The position numbers and the translations under genes are program-made. Positions 35,951 through 46,349 of a stretch of 64,000 nucleotides of DNA are shown here, piece by piece. Within the stretch, counting starts at the first letter, position 1. Each line of letters starts with the position of its first letter. Under the pieces are notes generated by a model. That model was not told the origin of the DNA and made no database searches. It saw only the letters and a list, made by a program, of their open reading frames with translations. Source of the stretch: Tetracentron sinense (Eukaryota; Streptophyta; Magnoliopsida; Trochodendrales; Trochodendraceae); the NCBI GenBank assembly GCA_015143295.1, contig CM026570.1, positions 21,025,250-21,089,249 on the forward strand. The letters run 5' to 3'.

Positions 35951-36010
35951 GTCTGTGGCCTGGGTTAGATCTATTATATTCGATTCGTGAGGACTTATCC
36001 TCAGGAATTG

Positions 36011-36547
36011 GACACGTGTCAGCCTCTCGGAGGCTAGCACCAAACATGATCCGTATGGGTTTTATCCTCACAGATGGGACAGGTGTCAACCTCTCGGAGG
36101 CTAACACCAAAGTTGGATCCATGAGGTTTTGGTCCTCACGATTAGACACGTGCCAGTCTCTTAGAAACTGACACTAAAAATGATCCATGAGGTTTTGTCC
36201 TCATGGACATGCCACGTGTCAGCCTAATGAAGACCAACACTGAAGGTTGGATCCGTGAGATTTTGGTTCTCACAGATAAACACGTGTCGGCCTCATGAAA
36301 GCTGACACTAAATATTGGATCTGTGAGCTCTTGTTCCTCACGGATAAATACGTGTCAACCTCTCGGAGGTCAACACCAAAGTTGGATCTGTGGGGTTTTG
36401 TCCTTACGGATGAATATGTGTCAGCCTCTCGGAGGCCAACACTTAATATTGGATCCATGAGGTTTTAACCCTCACGGATGATTATGTATCAACCCTTTTG
36501 GGAGCTACCACTTAGGATGGATCCGTAAGGTTCCTCCTCACGGATCA
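36011..36547. repeat. 67-bp double-hairpin array, 8 units, in LTR
   Basis: Unit starts at 36011, 36078, 36145, 36211, 36279, 36347, 36413 and 36481. Each holds two inverted repeats: GTGTCAGCCTCTCGGAGGCTGACAC-type (loop CTCG) and GATCCGTGAGG...CCTCACGGAT. CACGTG (G-box) heads several units. Eight matching units occur in the other LTR at about 51750-52290. Confidence 0.9.
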
Positions 36548-36730
36548 ACTCTGCTGTTGCTTAACTGGGCAACATGGTACCAGCCATCAGCATTTAATAC
36601 TGACAGTTAAAGGTACTGCCCATGTCACAGACACACGTGAACCTAAATCGTCTCTCCGAGACACTGAGATCAGGTGTGTGCTATTGCACACACTCCTGGG
36701 TGATGGACGGTGAAAATTTCACTACCCACA

Positions 36731-36742
36731 AATGCCCCTCAG
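36731..36742 (-). promoter_or_regulatory. polypurine tract of Tat element
   Basis: Minus strand reads CTGAGGGGCATT directly before the LTR start TGTGGG; a GGGGCATT/GGGGCAATT tract is usual for Tat elements. Primes plus-strand DNA synthesis. Confidence 0.7.
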
Positions 36743-37384
36743 GATCTGGATGGTTGGAAATTATCCATCCATCTGGATCCTGACACCTGGCAGTGATGGT
36801 GGAGAGGCATAACCGCCTGCACTAACGGTGTTAGTGGGAAACCCACGATGGGTTCCCTGATCGAGGAGGCCTCATGATGAGGTCACTCCTGCCTTTAAGG
36901 CTAAAACGGCGGGGAATATCCCTACCATCTGACCGTCTATTTTGAAAAGGATGGTCAGGATGAACCAAAAGACATACTTTATAAGGGTGCCTTAGGCTTT
37001 GAGGAAGACACTTTGTCTTCCCCAACCCTCAAACCTTTCCTTCATTTCGAGGTAAGATTTGATCCTAAATCAGGGTTAATGGGGGAAAGAACTAGTGTTC
37101 TTCCCCAAATTTTTTGTTCACCGAAGACCAAAACGAGGGTTTCAGACCTCATTCCAGTGGATTGGGTGCCCATTTGGGTATCCTTTGGGTCTTTTTGTTC
37201 TTGGGATCCCTTGAAATATGATTTTTTCGCATTTATTTGGTTTTCTCAAGATTAGGGAGTCTTGGGATGCCCTTTTTGGGCCCTCTGCATTTTACGGCAG
37301 GAATTCCAGTTCCATTACCGGAATCTTTGAGTTTTCCGGTCATGGAAAACCAGACTGGAAACTCACTGCCCGTGGTTTATGGCC
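36743..37384. other. Tat 3' noncoding region
   Basis: Between polypurine tract and the 130-bp array. No conserved protein; an antisense transcript leader for the PMD gene could start here, but no clear TATA box was seen. Confidence 0.4.
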
Positions 37385-37930
37385 ACGGACAGCTTGCCCA
37401 CAAGACTTTTGTCTATGAGCCCAAAAATTGATCCGTGGATTTGTCCACGGATGCTCTTTATTTTCATGGACTTTTGTCCGTGGATATTTTGAGTATCCGT
37501 GGATATATCCCACGGATTGATTGCCCACAGGACTTTTGGTCTGTGAGCCTAAAATTTATCCGTGAGATTTTGTCCACGGATGCTATTAATTTTCCTGGAC
37601 GTTTGTCTGTGGATATTTTGAGTATCTGTGGATATGTTCCATAGATTGATTGCCCACAGGATCGTAGTCCGTGAGCCTAACATTGTCCGTGGGTTTTAGC
37701 CACGGATGCTTTTAATATTCACAGACCTTGTCCATGAATATTTTGAATGTCCGTGGATTTTTTTTTTCTCATGGATGAAACATTTAAAAGGCTTAATAAC
37801 CCCAAAATTAACACTATTTATCCGTGGAATTTTCCACAGATTCAATTTTACTTTCATGGACCTTTTGTCCTTAAAGGTAAATTGAGTATCCGTGGACATC
37901 TTCCATGGACAGGCCATTCTAGGGACCTTA
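37385..37930 (+). repeat. about 130-bp tandem array with TCCGTGGA/TCCACGGA hairpins
   Basis: Units beginning TGCCCACA[A/G]GACTTTTG near 37387, 37521 and 37651, plus degenerate further copies. Each contains ATCCGTGGATTTGTCCACGG (hairpin) and TGGACTTTTGTCCGTGGA. The region lies upstream of the antisense PMD gene. Confidence 0.8.
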
Positions 37931-38278
37931 GTTCCCGGGTCAGGAGACTTTATACATGGATTTTCCCACGGATCTTGTCCTTAGCATTTGTCATTAGACA
38001 TTTGCTATGATGGATACTCATGGGCAATTTGCCTTAACAAAACCCTTAGAGTGATTGCTTCTTTTTATTTTTAGATGTATGCTTTAAGCAAGACACCCAA
38101 GCTTTATAGACTTGGATTTTTATTTTAAGTCCGTAATTGATAAACATTCCAGATTATCAAGGCGGGTGTATATTCCCAACTAAAAGGCCCATTTTTTACC
38201 ACTTAATCTGAAATTTATAAGATTCAATTCCTTTTGAACTAAATCATTTTGCATGTCTTGTCTTCCTTCTTTTGTAGA

Positions 38279-39793
38279 ATGGCTGGTATACCGAGATATT
38301 TTCACGGAATTAAGAACCTCCATCTTGTAGATACCGACAAGGATGACAAGAATGGGGCGAGTCTGAATCACCAATTAGAGATCATGGGAGAGTTTGAGGT
38401 AGAGGATGTTGAGCCGCTTCCCGTTACAGATCCGAGAGAATGGGTACTCCGTGGAAGGATACCTATATGTATTTATGATGCCAAGAAAGGTCTTATAGGC
38501 AACAGATCAGTCTCTGACGGAAGTTATTTGACAGCTTCTCGTGCTGCGGTGGACCCACAGACCGAAGAACCATAAAGGGTATTGAAGGAGGTTTTCCCGA
38601 TCTTGATGACCCGGACAGATGATGTTTATTGGGACGCCTCCATGGTTATCAGAAGTTGTTCCATAGTTGACGGCCAGAATTTATGGCCATCATGGTTTCA
38701 TGACGTATATGTCCGCTTCCGTGACGAGTTGATAAATCTGAGCATTCGAGGAGCAGTTGGACTTGCACGATACGAGTACAAGAGGGATGTTCTTCTATTC
38801 CGCAGTCTGCTCAACCGCTGGTGTGTTGAGACCAACACTTTCTACATGGCATGGGGAGAGATCGGACTTTCCATTTATGCGATGAATCACATTTCAGGGC
38901 TGCCGGTCAGCGAAGCCTTTTACGACGAGTTCAACCTGTTTAACAACGTTCTATATTCAGAGAACATCCCTGCCTGTACCAGAGAATTGTATCGGGTGTA
39001 CAATGCCCTTCTAAGGGTGAATGTAGATAGAACTCCACCCTTACTGACAAGGGTAAAGCTTCCGCCATTAACGGAGAAGCTGAAGAAGTAGTACCGAGTA
39101 AGGGTGCAAAGGCGGCACGTAAGGTGAGCAAAGTTACCCTTAAGCAATGGCTGGGGTACTTTTTCAAGGGAGAACCATATGAGTACTCCAAGCCGACCTA
39201 CATTACTCCATCAAATGAAGAAATCAGAAACTTTGAGATCAAGACCAGCGATGGGGTTAGTAAAGAAGGTTATTTTGCTGCCTTCTTATCTTGCTGGCTG
39301 TACAGTTTTGTCATGCCTTTGCGCAGAGGAGAAGTGATTTGCCCTGAAACATTTGTGGTGGCTGGCGTCATTATACAGAGAGATGGGGGTCATCGCTCAA
39401 AGCTAATATCTGGGTCACAACTTAGCTCAAGGTCCTTTCCAGTATCTCTTTGGCTGGATCGGTCAATATTTTCCTTCTTCATATCCAAGGCGGATAACTA
39501 TTGAAACCGAGATGAACCTACCGTACTTGGTCTAGATTACTGGTCAGACAACAGCCAAATACTATTCTTGGGAAGCTGTTAGACATATGTTTGTCAGCTC
39601 GGGTCTTTACAGGGCTCGTCCTTTCAAGGGAGCTTCTGAACTGGTTGGGAATATTTCTCTAGTAGATGATGAGCCTGGGTTATTCAGGCAGAGATTTTTT
39701 ATGATGATGAGCCTTCGTCCAGCCAAGCTATTGTGGCGTCTCGGTAAAGAATGTTTTGTGGAGCCCTACTGCCCAAGTAGATTCGGTCGGTAA
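38279..39793 (+). pseudogene. antisense ORF, plant mobile domain (PMD) part
   Basis: Encoded opposite to gag-pol. Starts MAGIPRYFHG just after a CTTTTGTAG acceptor-like site. N-terminal block with EWVLRGRIPICIYDAKKGLI; an in-frame TAA at 38573; then YWDASMVIRSC, LWPSWFHDVY, NRWCVETNTFYMAWGEIGLS, NHISGLPVSEAFYDEF; a frameshift near 39045; WLGYFFKGEPYEY, GYFAAFLSCWLYSFVMPLRR, ETFVVAGVI; a frameshift near 39390; YLFGWIGQYFPSSYP, RRITIETEMNLPYL, ending in PSRFGR. This is the aminotransferase-like plant mobile domain known from MAIN/MAIL proteins and transposons. Its role in Tat elements is not known. Confidence 0.75.
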
Positions 39794-39844
39794 TTCGGGT
39801 GTGACCAAGTAAAACCGCCTGTATTAGAGACTGTCGACCGTATT

Positions 39845-42281
39845 TTGGTTGATTTTCATCAGATCAAACAAGAGTGGAATCACTTGATGCACGTTGACAC
39901 TCCGTCAAAGTTTTTTTATCCCCTCTCAAGCGCAGGAAAGTCGTCCCTCATTGAGGTTCTCCATCTGGTGGTTAAACTGTACTTCTGCCTATTTGAAGCA
40001 TGGTGGCCGGGATATTCCGGTTGTGGTCATGAAAGAACATCTGACAAGGATTGCTGTGGCTGCTGCTGAAGCTGGTGGTCCTGCTCCTACTCAAGCACCT
40101 GGTTCTAGAAAAAGAAAGGAGCCATCAAGAGTAAAGGCACCTGCCAAGAGACAAAAGACTGCTGATATTCGCAAGCGTCCGAGGGTTAAGCCAGCTCTGA
40201 AAGGGAAAGGTAAACGTGCTCAGAGAAGCCCCTCTCTTATCATCGAGCTGACCGAGAATCAAATCCAAATGGCCAAGATAGCTGCTCTTGCAGCTGAGCA
40301 TGACATACCCATTTATGCCGATACTGACAATTTCGAGGACCCATATGAAGGACCTCAGGGTGTCATAGAATTTATTGTTCATCTAGAAGACCCCTCAGTC
40401 ATGACCCCTGTTGGAGTAGTTGTCCGACCCCGTATCTTAGAGGGATTGGGTGAAACCATTGTAGCTGACCCTATTGATGATGTCGACGACAGGGCTAATT
40501 CACTCGAGCATAATGATCCTTCATCTACTTCTGATAGCTTCTTAGATGAATTTGTTGAGAATATTCAAGATACTCCCATAGAAGCTAGCCTTCATGTCGT
40601 TCGCTTGGTAGCTACCTTAGAAGAGGCTCGTAGAGAAAGAGAGCTAGAAGCGCATCTACTTTTTGAAGCCCAAACGGCCGAAGTTGCTCTACTTTCTATC
40701 CAAAATCAACGAGCCGTCAGAAAAGCTAAGAGGCGTGCTCTTAAAGCTGGGTAGTCTTCTAGTTCAAAGGCTGATGGAGAATTCATCCAAACTATCAGAG
40801 TTATTTCTGAAGCTGCACCGGCCGAAGCTGATTCTAGCATTGTAAGGACTGAGGCAGTGGTGACAGTAAACACAGCGAGTGTTAGTTCTACCGATGAAGT
40901 TCTTGATACAGAACGGGCTGTGTCAGTTGAACCTGCCAGGTCAGTGATAGATGAAGTGATAGAAGAGCCAGCAGGCATTGCTACTGAGGCTGAGGCTAGG
41001 GCCGACACAAGGCCTGAAGAAAGAACTGAGGCAAACTTGGGCTCAGAACTGCTAGCCGGACCAGAAACGGAGGCTGAAATAATTGCGGAACCAGAACTGG
41101 AAATTAAGATGGATGTCGAGGCCAGTGTTGAAATTATGGAGCCTGATGTAGGGACTGTGACCGAAGCTGGAATTGAGGCAGAGATGAGCTCAGGGCTAGA
41201 GGCTGAAGGTAGAGTCACTGTTGAGGTTGTTCAAGGATCTGAGTCAAACACTCCTGAACTCCACATCCAGGATGAGGACCAGGACGTGGATACAATTGGA
41301 ATGGACATAGTTTTGTATATCAAACCATTTGTTGATGAAGGATTAGTTCCTGAAAACTTCCCTTTTCTCAGCATGACTCCATCACCCGAGCACAAGCCAG
41401 CCACTCCTCTAACTAGTCATCCTGCAAGTCCAGCATCCCTCATCAGGCCTCTTTCACCTAAATATACCCCATCTACTCCTCTGCCTGAAACATCCGGTAG
41501 ATGGTTGGTAGATAGGAATAATTATGATTCCCTTCTCAGGAGAATCTCTGGACTTCCCGGTATATAACTTTGATTGCTTCTTTTGTTTCAATCAAATAAT
41601 TTTTTACACCTTCTAATTCACCACAATTTTTGTAGGCATAATCAAGGGAATCATGAATGCTCCAAGGTTTACTTTCGGAGTACCCAATCATGCTCTCATT
41701 CCTCCTCCATCCAGTTGGCTGATGCTTATATCGAGAGTGCTAAACATGTATTGGAAGGTTTGAAGACCTCAACGCTTAGCAGAAGTTTTAAGGATCTCGA
41801 CCAGATGCAGGATGACTATATTTCAGCATTCAACATTCTTGCTCGCCTGGGTGTCAGAGATCCCATCGTACAGCGAGAGGTTGAAGACTTAATTGATTCG
41901 GCTTGGAAAGTATACCGTTTGAATGATACAGACCCAATTAGTGGTCTTGAAATAAAAGCCAGAGATCATGTTAATGATACTTCTTTCAAGATAACTGAAT
42001 TGACTGAAGTTGCCAATGATCTTCGCGAGAAAGTCTGTCAGATTGCGGAACACCAACGGGTTGCAGAAGCCGAGGTAGAGAGTCTTCATCGGCAACTGCA
42101 AGAAGCTATGGTTAGGGCTTCAAAAATAAAGAGCGCTCGTAAGTTGATGGAAATAGAGCTTGCAACAGTAGATTCCGAATTATCTGACGGACAGTCCATG
42201 AAGATTCAAGGCCAGAAGACCCTGGGGAAAATCATTAGATTGAAAGAGGATTTGGCGGACGCCTGTCGGAAAGCTGCATGA
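39845..42281 (+). pseudogene. antisense ORF, basic/acidic and coiled-coil C-terminal part
   Basis: Continues the PMD gene. KHGG-type end of the PMD region, then a basic stretch (SRKRKEP...KRQKT...RKRPR, nuclear-localisation-like, about 40105-40230), a Glu-rich acidic region with an in-frame TAG at 40752, and a Pro/Ser/Thr segment (SPEHKPATPLTSHPASPAS). A canonical GT-AG intron of 76 nt (41560-41635) joins SGLPG to IIKGIMNAPRF in frame. After a frameshift near 41705 comes an approximately 190-residue helical coiled coil (LREKVCQIAEHQRVAEAEVE...), ending ADACRKAA. The overall layout looks like a nuclear structural or DNA-associated protein; function is unknown. Confidence 0.65.
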
Positions 42282-42639
42282 ATCCATAAACAACAGCGCA
42301 CTAGGATAGAAAAATTATCCTTTCCGATACTGCTCCTCGTATCGAAGAAAATCCTCTTGATATACATCCTATTAATGAGGATCTTCCTGTTGTAAATCCT
42401 TTGGATGCGAATGTAAATCCTCAGGATGCAAATCCTATGAATGAATGAAAATTTTTTGTTTCATCATTCAATATACGTCCTTTTTTTTATTTTTATATCA
42501 TCCATATGAAGGGACAACAATGATTTTATATCCCAGGGGGATCATGTTCTTTTAGAAGAACTGACTAAACCCAAGTTAATTCCTCAGGCTGCCTACGTAC
42601 CCATGATAGGATCAAGCCAAACGTAGTTCCAAATGGGAT

Positions 42640-42815
42640 TCATATTTTGATAGCGAATAGGTAGTTTCCGTTCGTACCTAGGAAGGTTTAGACTTCGGCC
42701 TTGTATTTTGGGGGCTTTTGAAGCTTCGATTCGCAATTTAGTAGCGAATAGGCAGTTTCCGTTCGTGCCTAGGAGGGTTTGGACTTCGGTCTGGTATTCT
42801 GGAGACTTTTGAAGT
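42640..42815 (+). repeat. about 88-bp tandem duplication
   Basis: Two units with TAGCGAATAGG[T/C]AGTTTCCG, TTCGT[A/G]CCTAGGA and GACTTCGG[C/T]CT..GTATT, start near 42650 and 42740. Situated in the interval between antisense gene and integrase. Confidence 0.75.
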
Positions 42816-42894
42816 GCCGTGAACCTTTTTTAGCTCGTATTCGAGAGCCTTTATGAACCTTTTTTGCTTGTATTCAGGAGCTTGTTAAATCGCT

Positions 42895-43226
42895 CTAATT
42901 TTTGCCTAGACTGACTCTTAGAGTGTTAGTCTAGCGAGCTATTTGTTGCCCTAATTTTTGCCTAGACCGTCTCTTGGAGTTTTGGTCTAGCGGACATTTT
43001 ATTTTGACTCAAAATTTTTGTCTAAGCCGTCCTTTTCGGATTTTCAACTTAGTGAGTCATTATTGCTCTAAATTTTGCCTAAGCCGCCCCTAAGGGTTTT
43101 CAACTTAGTGAGCATGACTCTGATTTTTGCCTAAGCCGCCCCTTAGGGTTTTCAGCTTAGCGAGTCATTTGTGCTCTAAATTTTGTCTAGACCGCCTTTT
43201 AAAGTTTTGGTCTAGCGAGCATTTTG
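42895..43226. repeat. about 62-bp hairpin array, 6 units
   Basis: Units TTTTTGCCTAGACCG...GTTTTGGTCTAGCGAGC or the variant TTTTGCCTAAGCCGCCCCTTAG...TTTTCAGCTTAGCGAG. In each, CTAGACC/GGTCTAG or CTAAGC/GCTTAG makes a hairpin; covarying pairs (CTAGACC with GGTCTAG, CTAAGCC with AGCTTAG) keep the fold while the sequence changes. Lies immediately downstream of integrase in element sense. Confidence 0.8.
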
Positions 43227-43230
43227 GTCC

Positions 43231-44389
43231 CTAGGAGTAGTATCGCTTGAGGAATCTTGCATTGGTTGAAGGGATAATTCTCTCTCCATCCATTGAGGTC
43301 AGCAGGTACGATCTGTTAGAGTATACCCTCTCGACGACATATGGCCCTTCCCATTTTGGTTCGAGCTTCCCCTTGGTTCGACAAGTGACGATGATCGGAG
43401 TTCTGACTATCAAAACCAAATCTCCCTTTTTGAAAGACCTTAATCTTATCCTTTTATTGAAGGTGCTAGTTAATTTTCGCTGGTACATCTCTAAAACTTT
43501 GTTGGGCTTGGAGATGACGTTTATCAAGAGTTTCAAGCTCTGCAAGACGAACTTTAGCTGAATCTTTTTTTGTAAGAGACTGCTGAATTGCCACCCATAG
43601 GGAGGGAATTTGAATTTCAAGGGGGAGAACTGCTTCATAGCTGAAGACCAGGGAATACAGCGTGGCCTGTGTCGGAGTCCGATGAGTAGTCCTGTATGCC
43701 CAGAGGGCTTCGGGTAGGCATTCGTGCCAATCCCATTTGCTTTTATCCATAATTTTCTTGAGGATTTTGCACAAAGTCTTGTTGAAGGCTTCGGCTAGAC
43801 CATTTACGGCTGCATAGTACCGGGTAGAATGGTCCACTCCGATACCAAATTTGGCATACAACTTATGTATAGGGGTACTTCGAAATGGTTGCCCGTTATC
43901 CGAGATAATGCTTTCTGGAATTCCGAACCGATATATGATGTTGGTTCGGATGAAGTCTACCACTGAGTGGTGTTTGACTTCTTTGAGAGCGATGGCTTCG
44001 ACCCATTTTGAGAAGTAGTCTGTCACAGCCAGGATGTATTGATGCCCAGCAGATGATGGTGGGGTGAATGGTCCTATGATGTCCATTCCCCATGCCGTAA
44101 AGGGCCATTAACACATTGTCATGTGGAGAAGCTCGGGAGCCTGATGTATAAAATCAGCATAGAGCTGACAAACTTTGCATTTTCTTGCATAGTTGAGATA
44201 ATCAGCGATCATCGTAGGCCAGTAGCAGCCTAATCTTTTCAGTTCCATTTGTAGCTTAGGCCCAACTTGGTGAGCACCACAGATCCCAACATGAGTTTCT
44301 TCCATGGCTCGATCTATTTCACTTCTAAATATACATCTCATCAAGATGCCATCTAGGGACCTTTTATATAAGATTTCTTCCAACATCAC
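43231..44389 (-). pseudogene. Tat integrase
   Basis: N-terminal zinc-binding part (44389-44108: HVGICGAHQ...CKVCQLYAD; His-Cys pattern with the usual spacing), an in-frame TAA before the catalytic core, then MDIIGPF (first Asp), ISDNGQPF (second Asp) and NGLAEAFNKTL (Glu), i.e. a complete DDE set in 44086-43466. A frameshift near 43500-43600 leads to the C-terminal part (KGDLVLIVR...KWEGPYVVERV...), no chromodomain. It would insert the DNA copy; stop and frameshift disable it. Confidence 0.85.
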
Positions 44390-46110
44390 AAATTTCGTGA
44401 CCAGTTGACGGACTTCAGTGCGCTTGGCATAGTATCCAGGTAATCGACCATGTTGGAGATAATCGATGAAGGGCTGTCGCTAATCCTCATCTGTTTCTTT
44501 GATTGTCACAGAACAAACTGTCTCCAGGAAGTCTATCTCTGGATGGGGTTTGAGAGTTCTTCTTTCCCCCACTGTGATGGTTAGCATCCTGTTTGTTGGC
44601 AGGGTTAGAGATGCTGCAAGGCTAGCCAAAGCATCGGCTTGATTGTTGAGTCCTCTATGGACATGGAAGAGGCTACTTCTTGGATTTGAGAAAGTAGCTG
44701 GTCCACTCTCTTCTAATAGGGAAGGAGACTAACCGTTCGTACTGCATATTTACCTTGTACTTGTTTGATGACGAGTTCTGAATCCCCATAGATAGTTAGT
44801 TCATCCACTGGAATCTCAAGAGCCAATTCAAGACCTACTATTAGGGCTTCATACTCAGCTTCATTATTTGAACATCTTTCTGTTAGGGCGAAGGAATATG
44901 GTAGTATTGCATTGTCTGGTGTGACAAAAACAACACCGATCCCTGATTTGTTTTCTTTTGGGTCGATGGGTTTAATTCCATAAGAACTTCTTGAAGCTCT
45001 ATCAAAATACATCTTTCAACCTGGTTTGACTTGAACTTGCATGAATTTTTCATCGGGAAGGTCAGTGACCAGCGGCGAGTCTGCAGGAATTGGATGTGCT
45101 GCAAGGAAATCCACAAGAGCTTGTCCTTTCACTGCCTTTTGGGGCACAAATTCGATTTCGAATTTAGACAAGAGCACTGCTCGCTTCACCATTCTGCCAG
45201 AAAGAGTGGGATGGGACATTATGTATTTAAGAGGATCGACTCTGGATATCAGTTTCATCGAATGCTCCAACATATAATGTCTTAGTTTCTTCAGGACAAA
45301 GATGAGGGCCAGACATACTTTTTCTATTGGGCTATATCTGCATTCTGCTCCCACCAAAGTCCTGCTTAGGTAGTACAAAGCGTTTTCTTTTCCTTGATCA
45401 TTATGCTGAGCAAGGAGAGCTCCGAGAGATCCCTCGAGGGCTGTGATATAGAGGATAAGTGGCTTTCCTCTGGTGGGAGCCATCAGGACCGGTGGGTTTG
45501 TGAGATAAGTCTTAATGTTATCCAAAGCATTTTGGCAAGTTTCATCCCATTGAAACGGTATTCCCTTCTTCATTAACCGGGAAAACGGTTGGCATCTTCC
45601 AGCCAAATTGGAGATGAATCTCCGGATATAAGCGAGTCGATCCTGAAGTCCTTTCAACTCGCGGAGATTTCTTGGAGGAGGCATCTCGTGAATGGCCCTT
45701 ATTTTGGTAGGGTCAATCTCAATTCCTCTATGGCGTACCACAAAGCCCAGGAATTTTCTGGATGCAACTCCGAACGCGCATTTGAGTGGGTTCATCTTGA
45801 GCTGATGTTGTCGTAGTCTGTCAAAGATTTCCTGAAGATCATCCAGATGATTGCTTCGTTGCCTTGTTTTGACAACCAGGTCATCAACATAACATTCGAC
45901 CTTGTCATGGAGATAATCTCCAAATATGATAGTTATAGCCCTTTGATAAGTTGCTCTGGCATTTTTAAGGCCGAATGACATGACTTTGTAGCAGAACACT
46001 CCCTTAGGAGTATGGAATGCTGTAAGTTCTTCATCTTCCAGGGTAATCTTGATTTGATTATAACCGGAATACCCATCCATGAAATATAAGGCTTCGAAGC
46101 CTGTTGTGGC
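44390..46110 (-). pseudogene. Tat RT C-terminal half with two RNase H domains
   Basis: RT begins abruptly at FEALYFMDGYSGYNQI (the catalytic-Asp block before it, protease and the fingers are missing) and continues with FHTPKGVFCYKVMSFGLKNA, the catalytic YVDD, and FLGFVV. The first RNase H follows (PLILYITALEGSLGALLAQ, NALYYLSRTL). The second, archaeal-type RNase H (45012 downward) has YFDRASR, a normal GIGVVFVTP block, NNEAEYEALIVGL, IYGDSELVI and, in another frame, LNNQADALASLAASL. Several frameshifts and stops. Confidence 0.85.
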
Positions 46111-46349
46111 ATAAAATCCATCAAGGTAATTGCCGTCAACGACTTTTGTTCCACAAGGGCGTCTTGGGCAGGGCCATTTTTCTAGGTTTTCCTTGCTTTT
46201 TCTTTCTTTTTCTTCTTTTTAGCCTTAGCTATGCACTTCCCTTTCTTTCTTAGGGCTCGAGCTTGTCTTGTAGCTTGGGCTTGCTTTTTGGCGTCGACAT
46301 TTTGAGCTAACTGCTTTTTTTTCTTAGTCCCTCTACTTTTAAAGAGGGT
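46111..46349 (-). other. deletion junction: protease and RT N-terminus missing
   Basis: Between the gag stop and the RT fragment only about 240 bp remain; intact Tat elements have about 1.5 kb here. The remnant encodes a Lys-rich peptide (KSRGTKKKKQLAQ, KAKKKKKKEKARKT, then TAG) that is not protease. Confidence 0.7.

Larger units (their letters stand above)
34928..36730 (-). repeat. 3' LTR of Tat element
   Basis: Minus-strand ends TGTGGGTAGTG (at 36730) and ...GCACTCACA (at 34928). Contains a 33-bp array at 35803-35950 and a 67-bp array at 36011-36547. Matches 50701-52469 over its whole length. Confidence 0.9.

Noticed and set aside
36011-36547. CRISPR-like regular repeats
   Set aside because: Adjacent repeats without unique spacers, in a plant LTR; ordinary tandem repeats.
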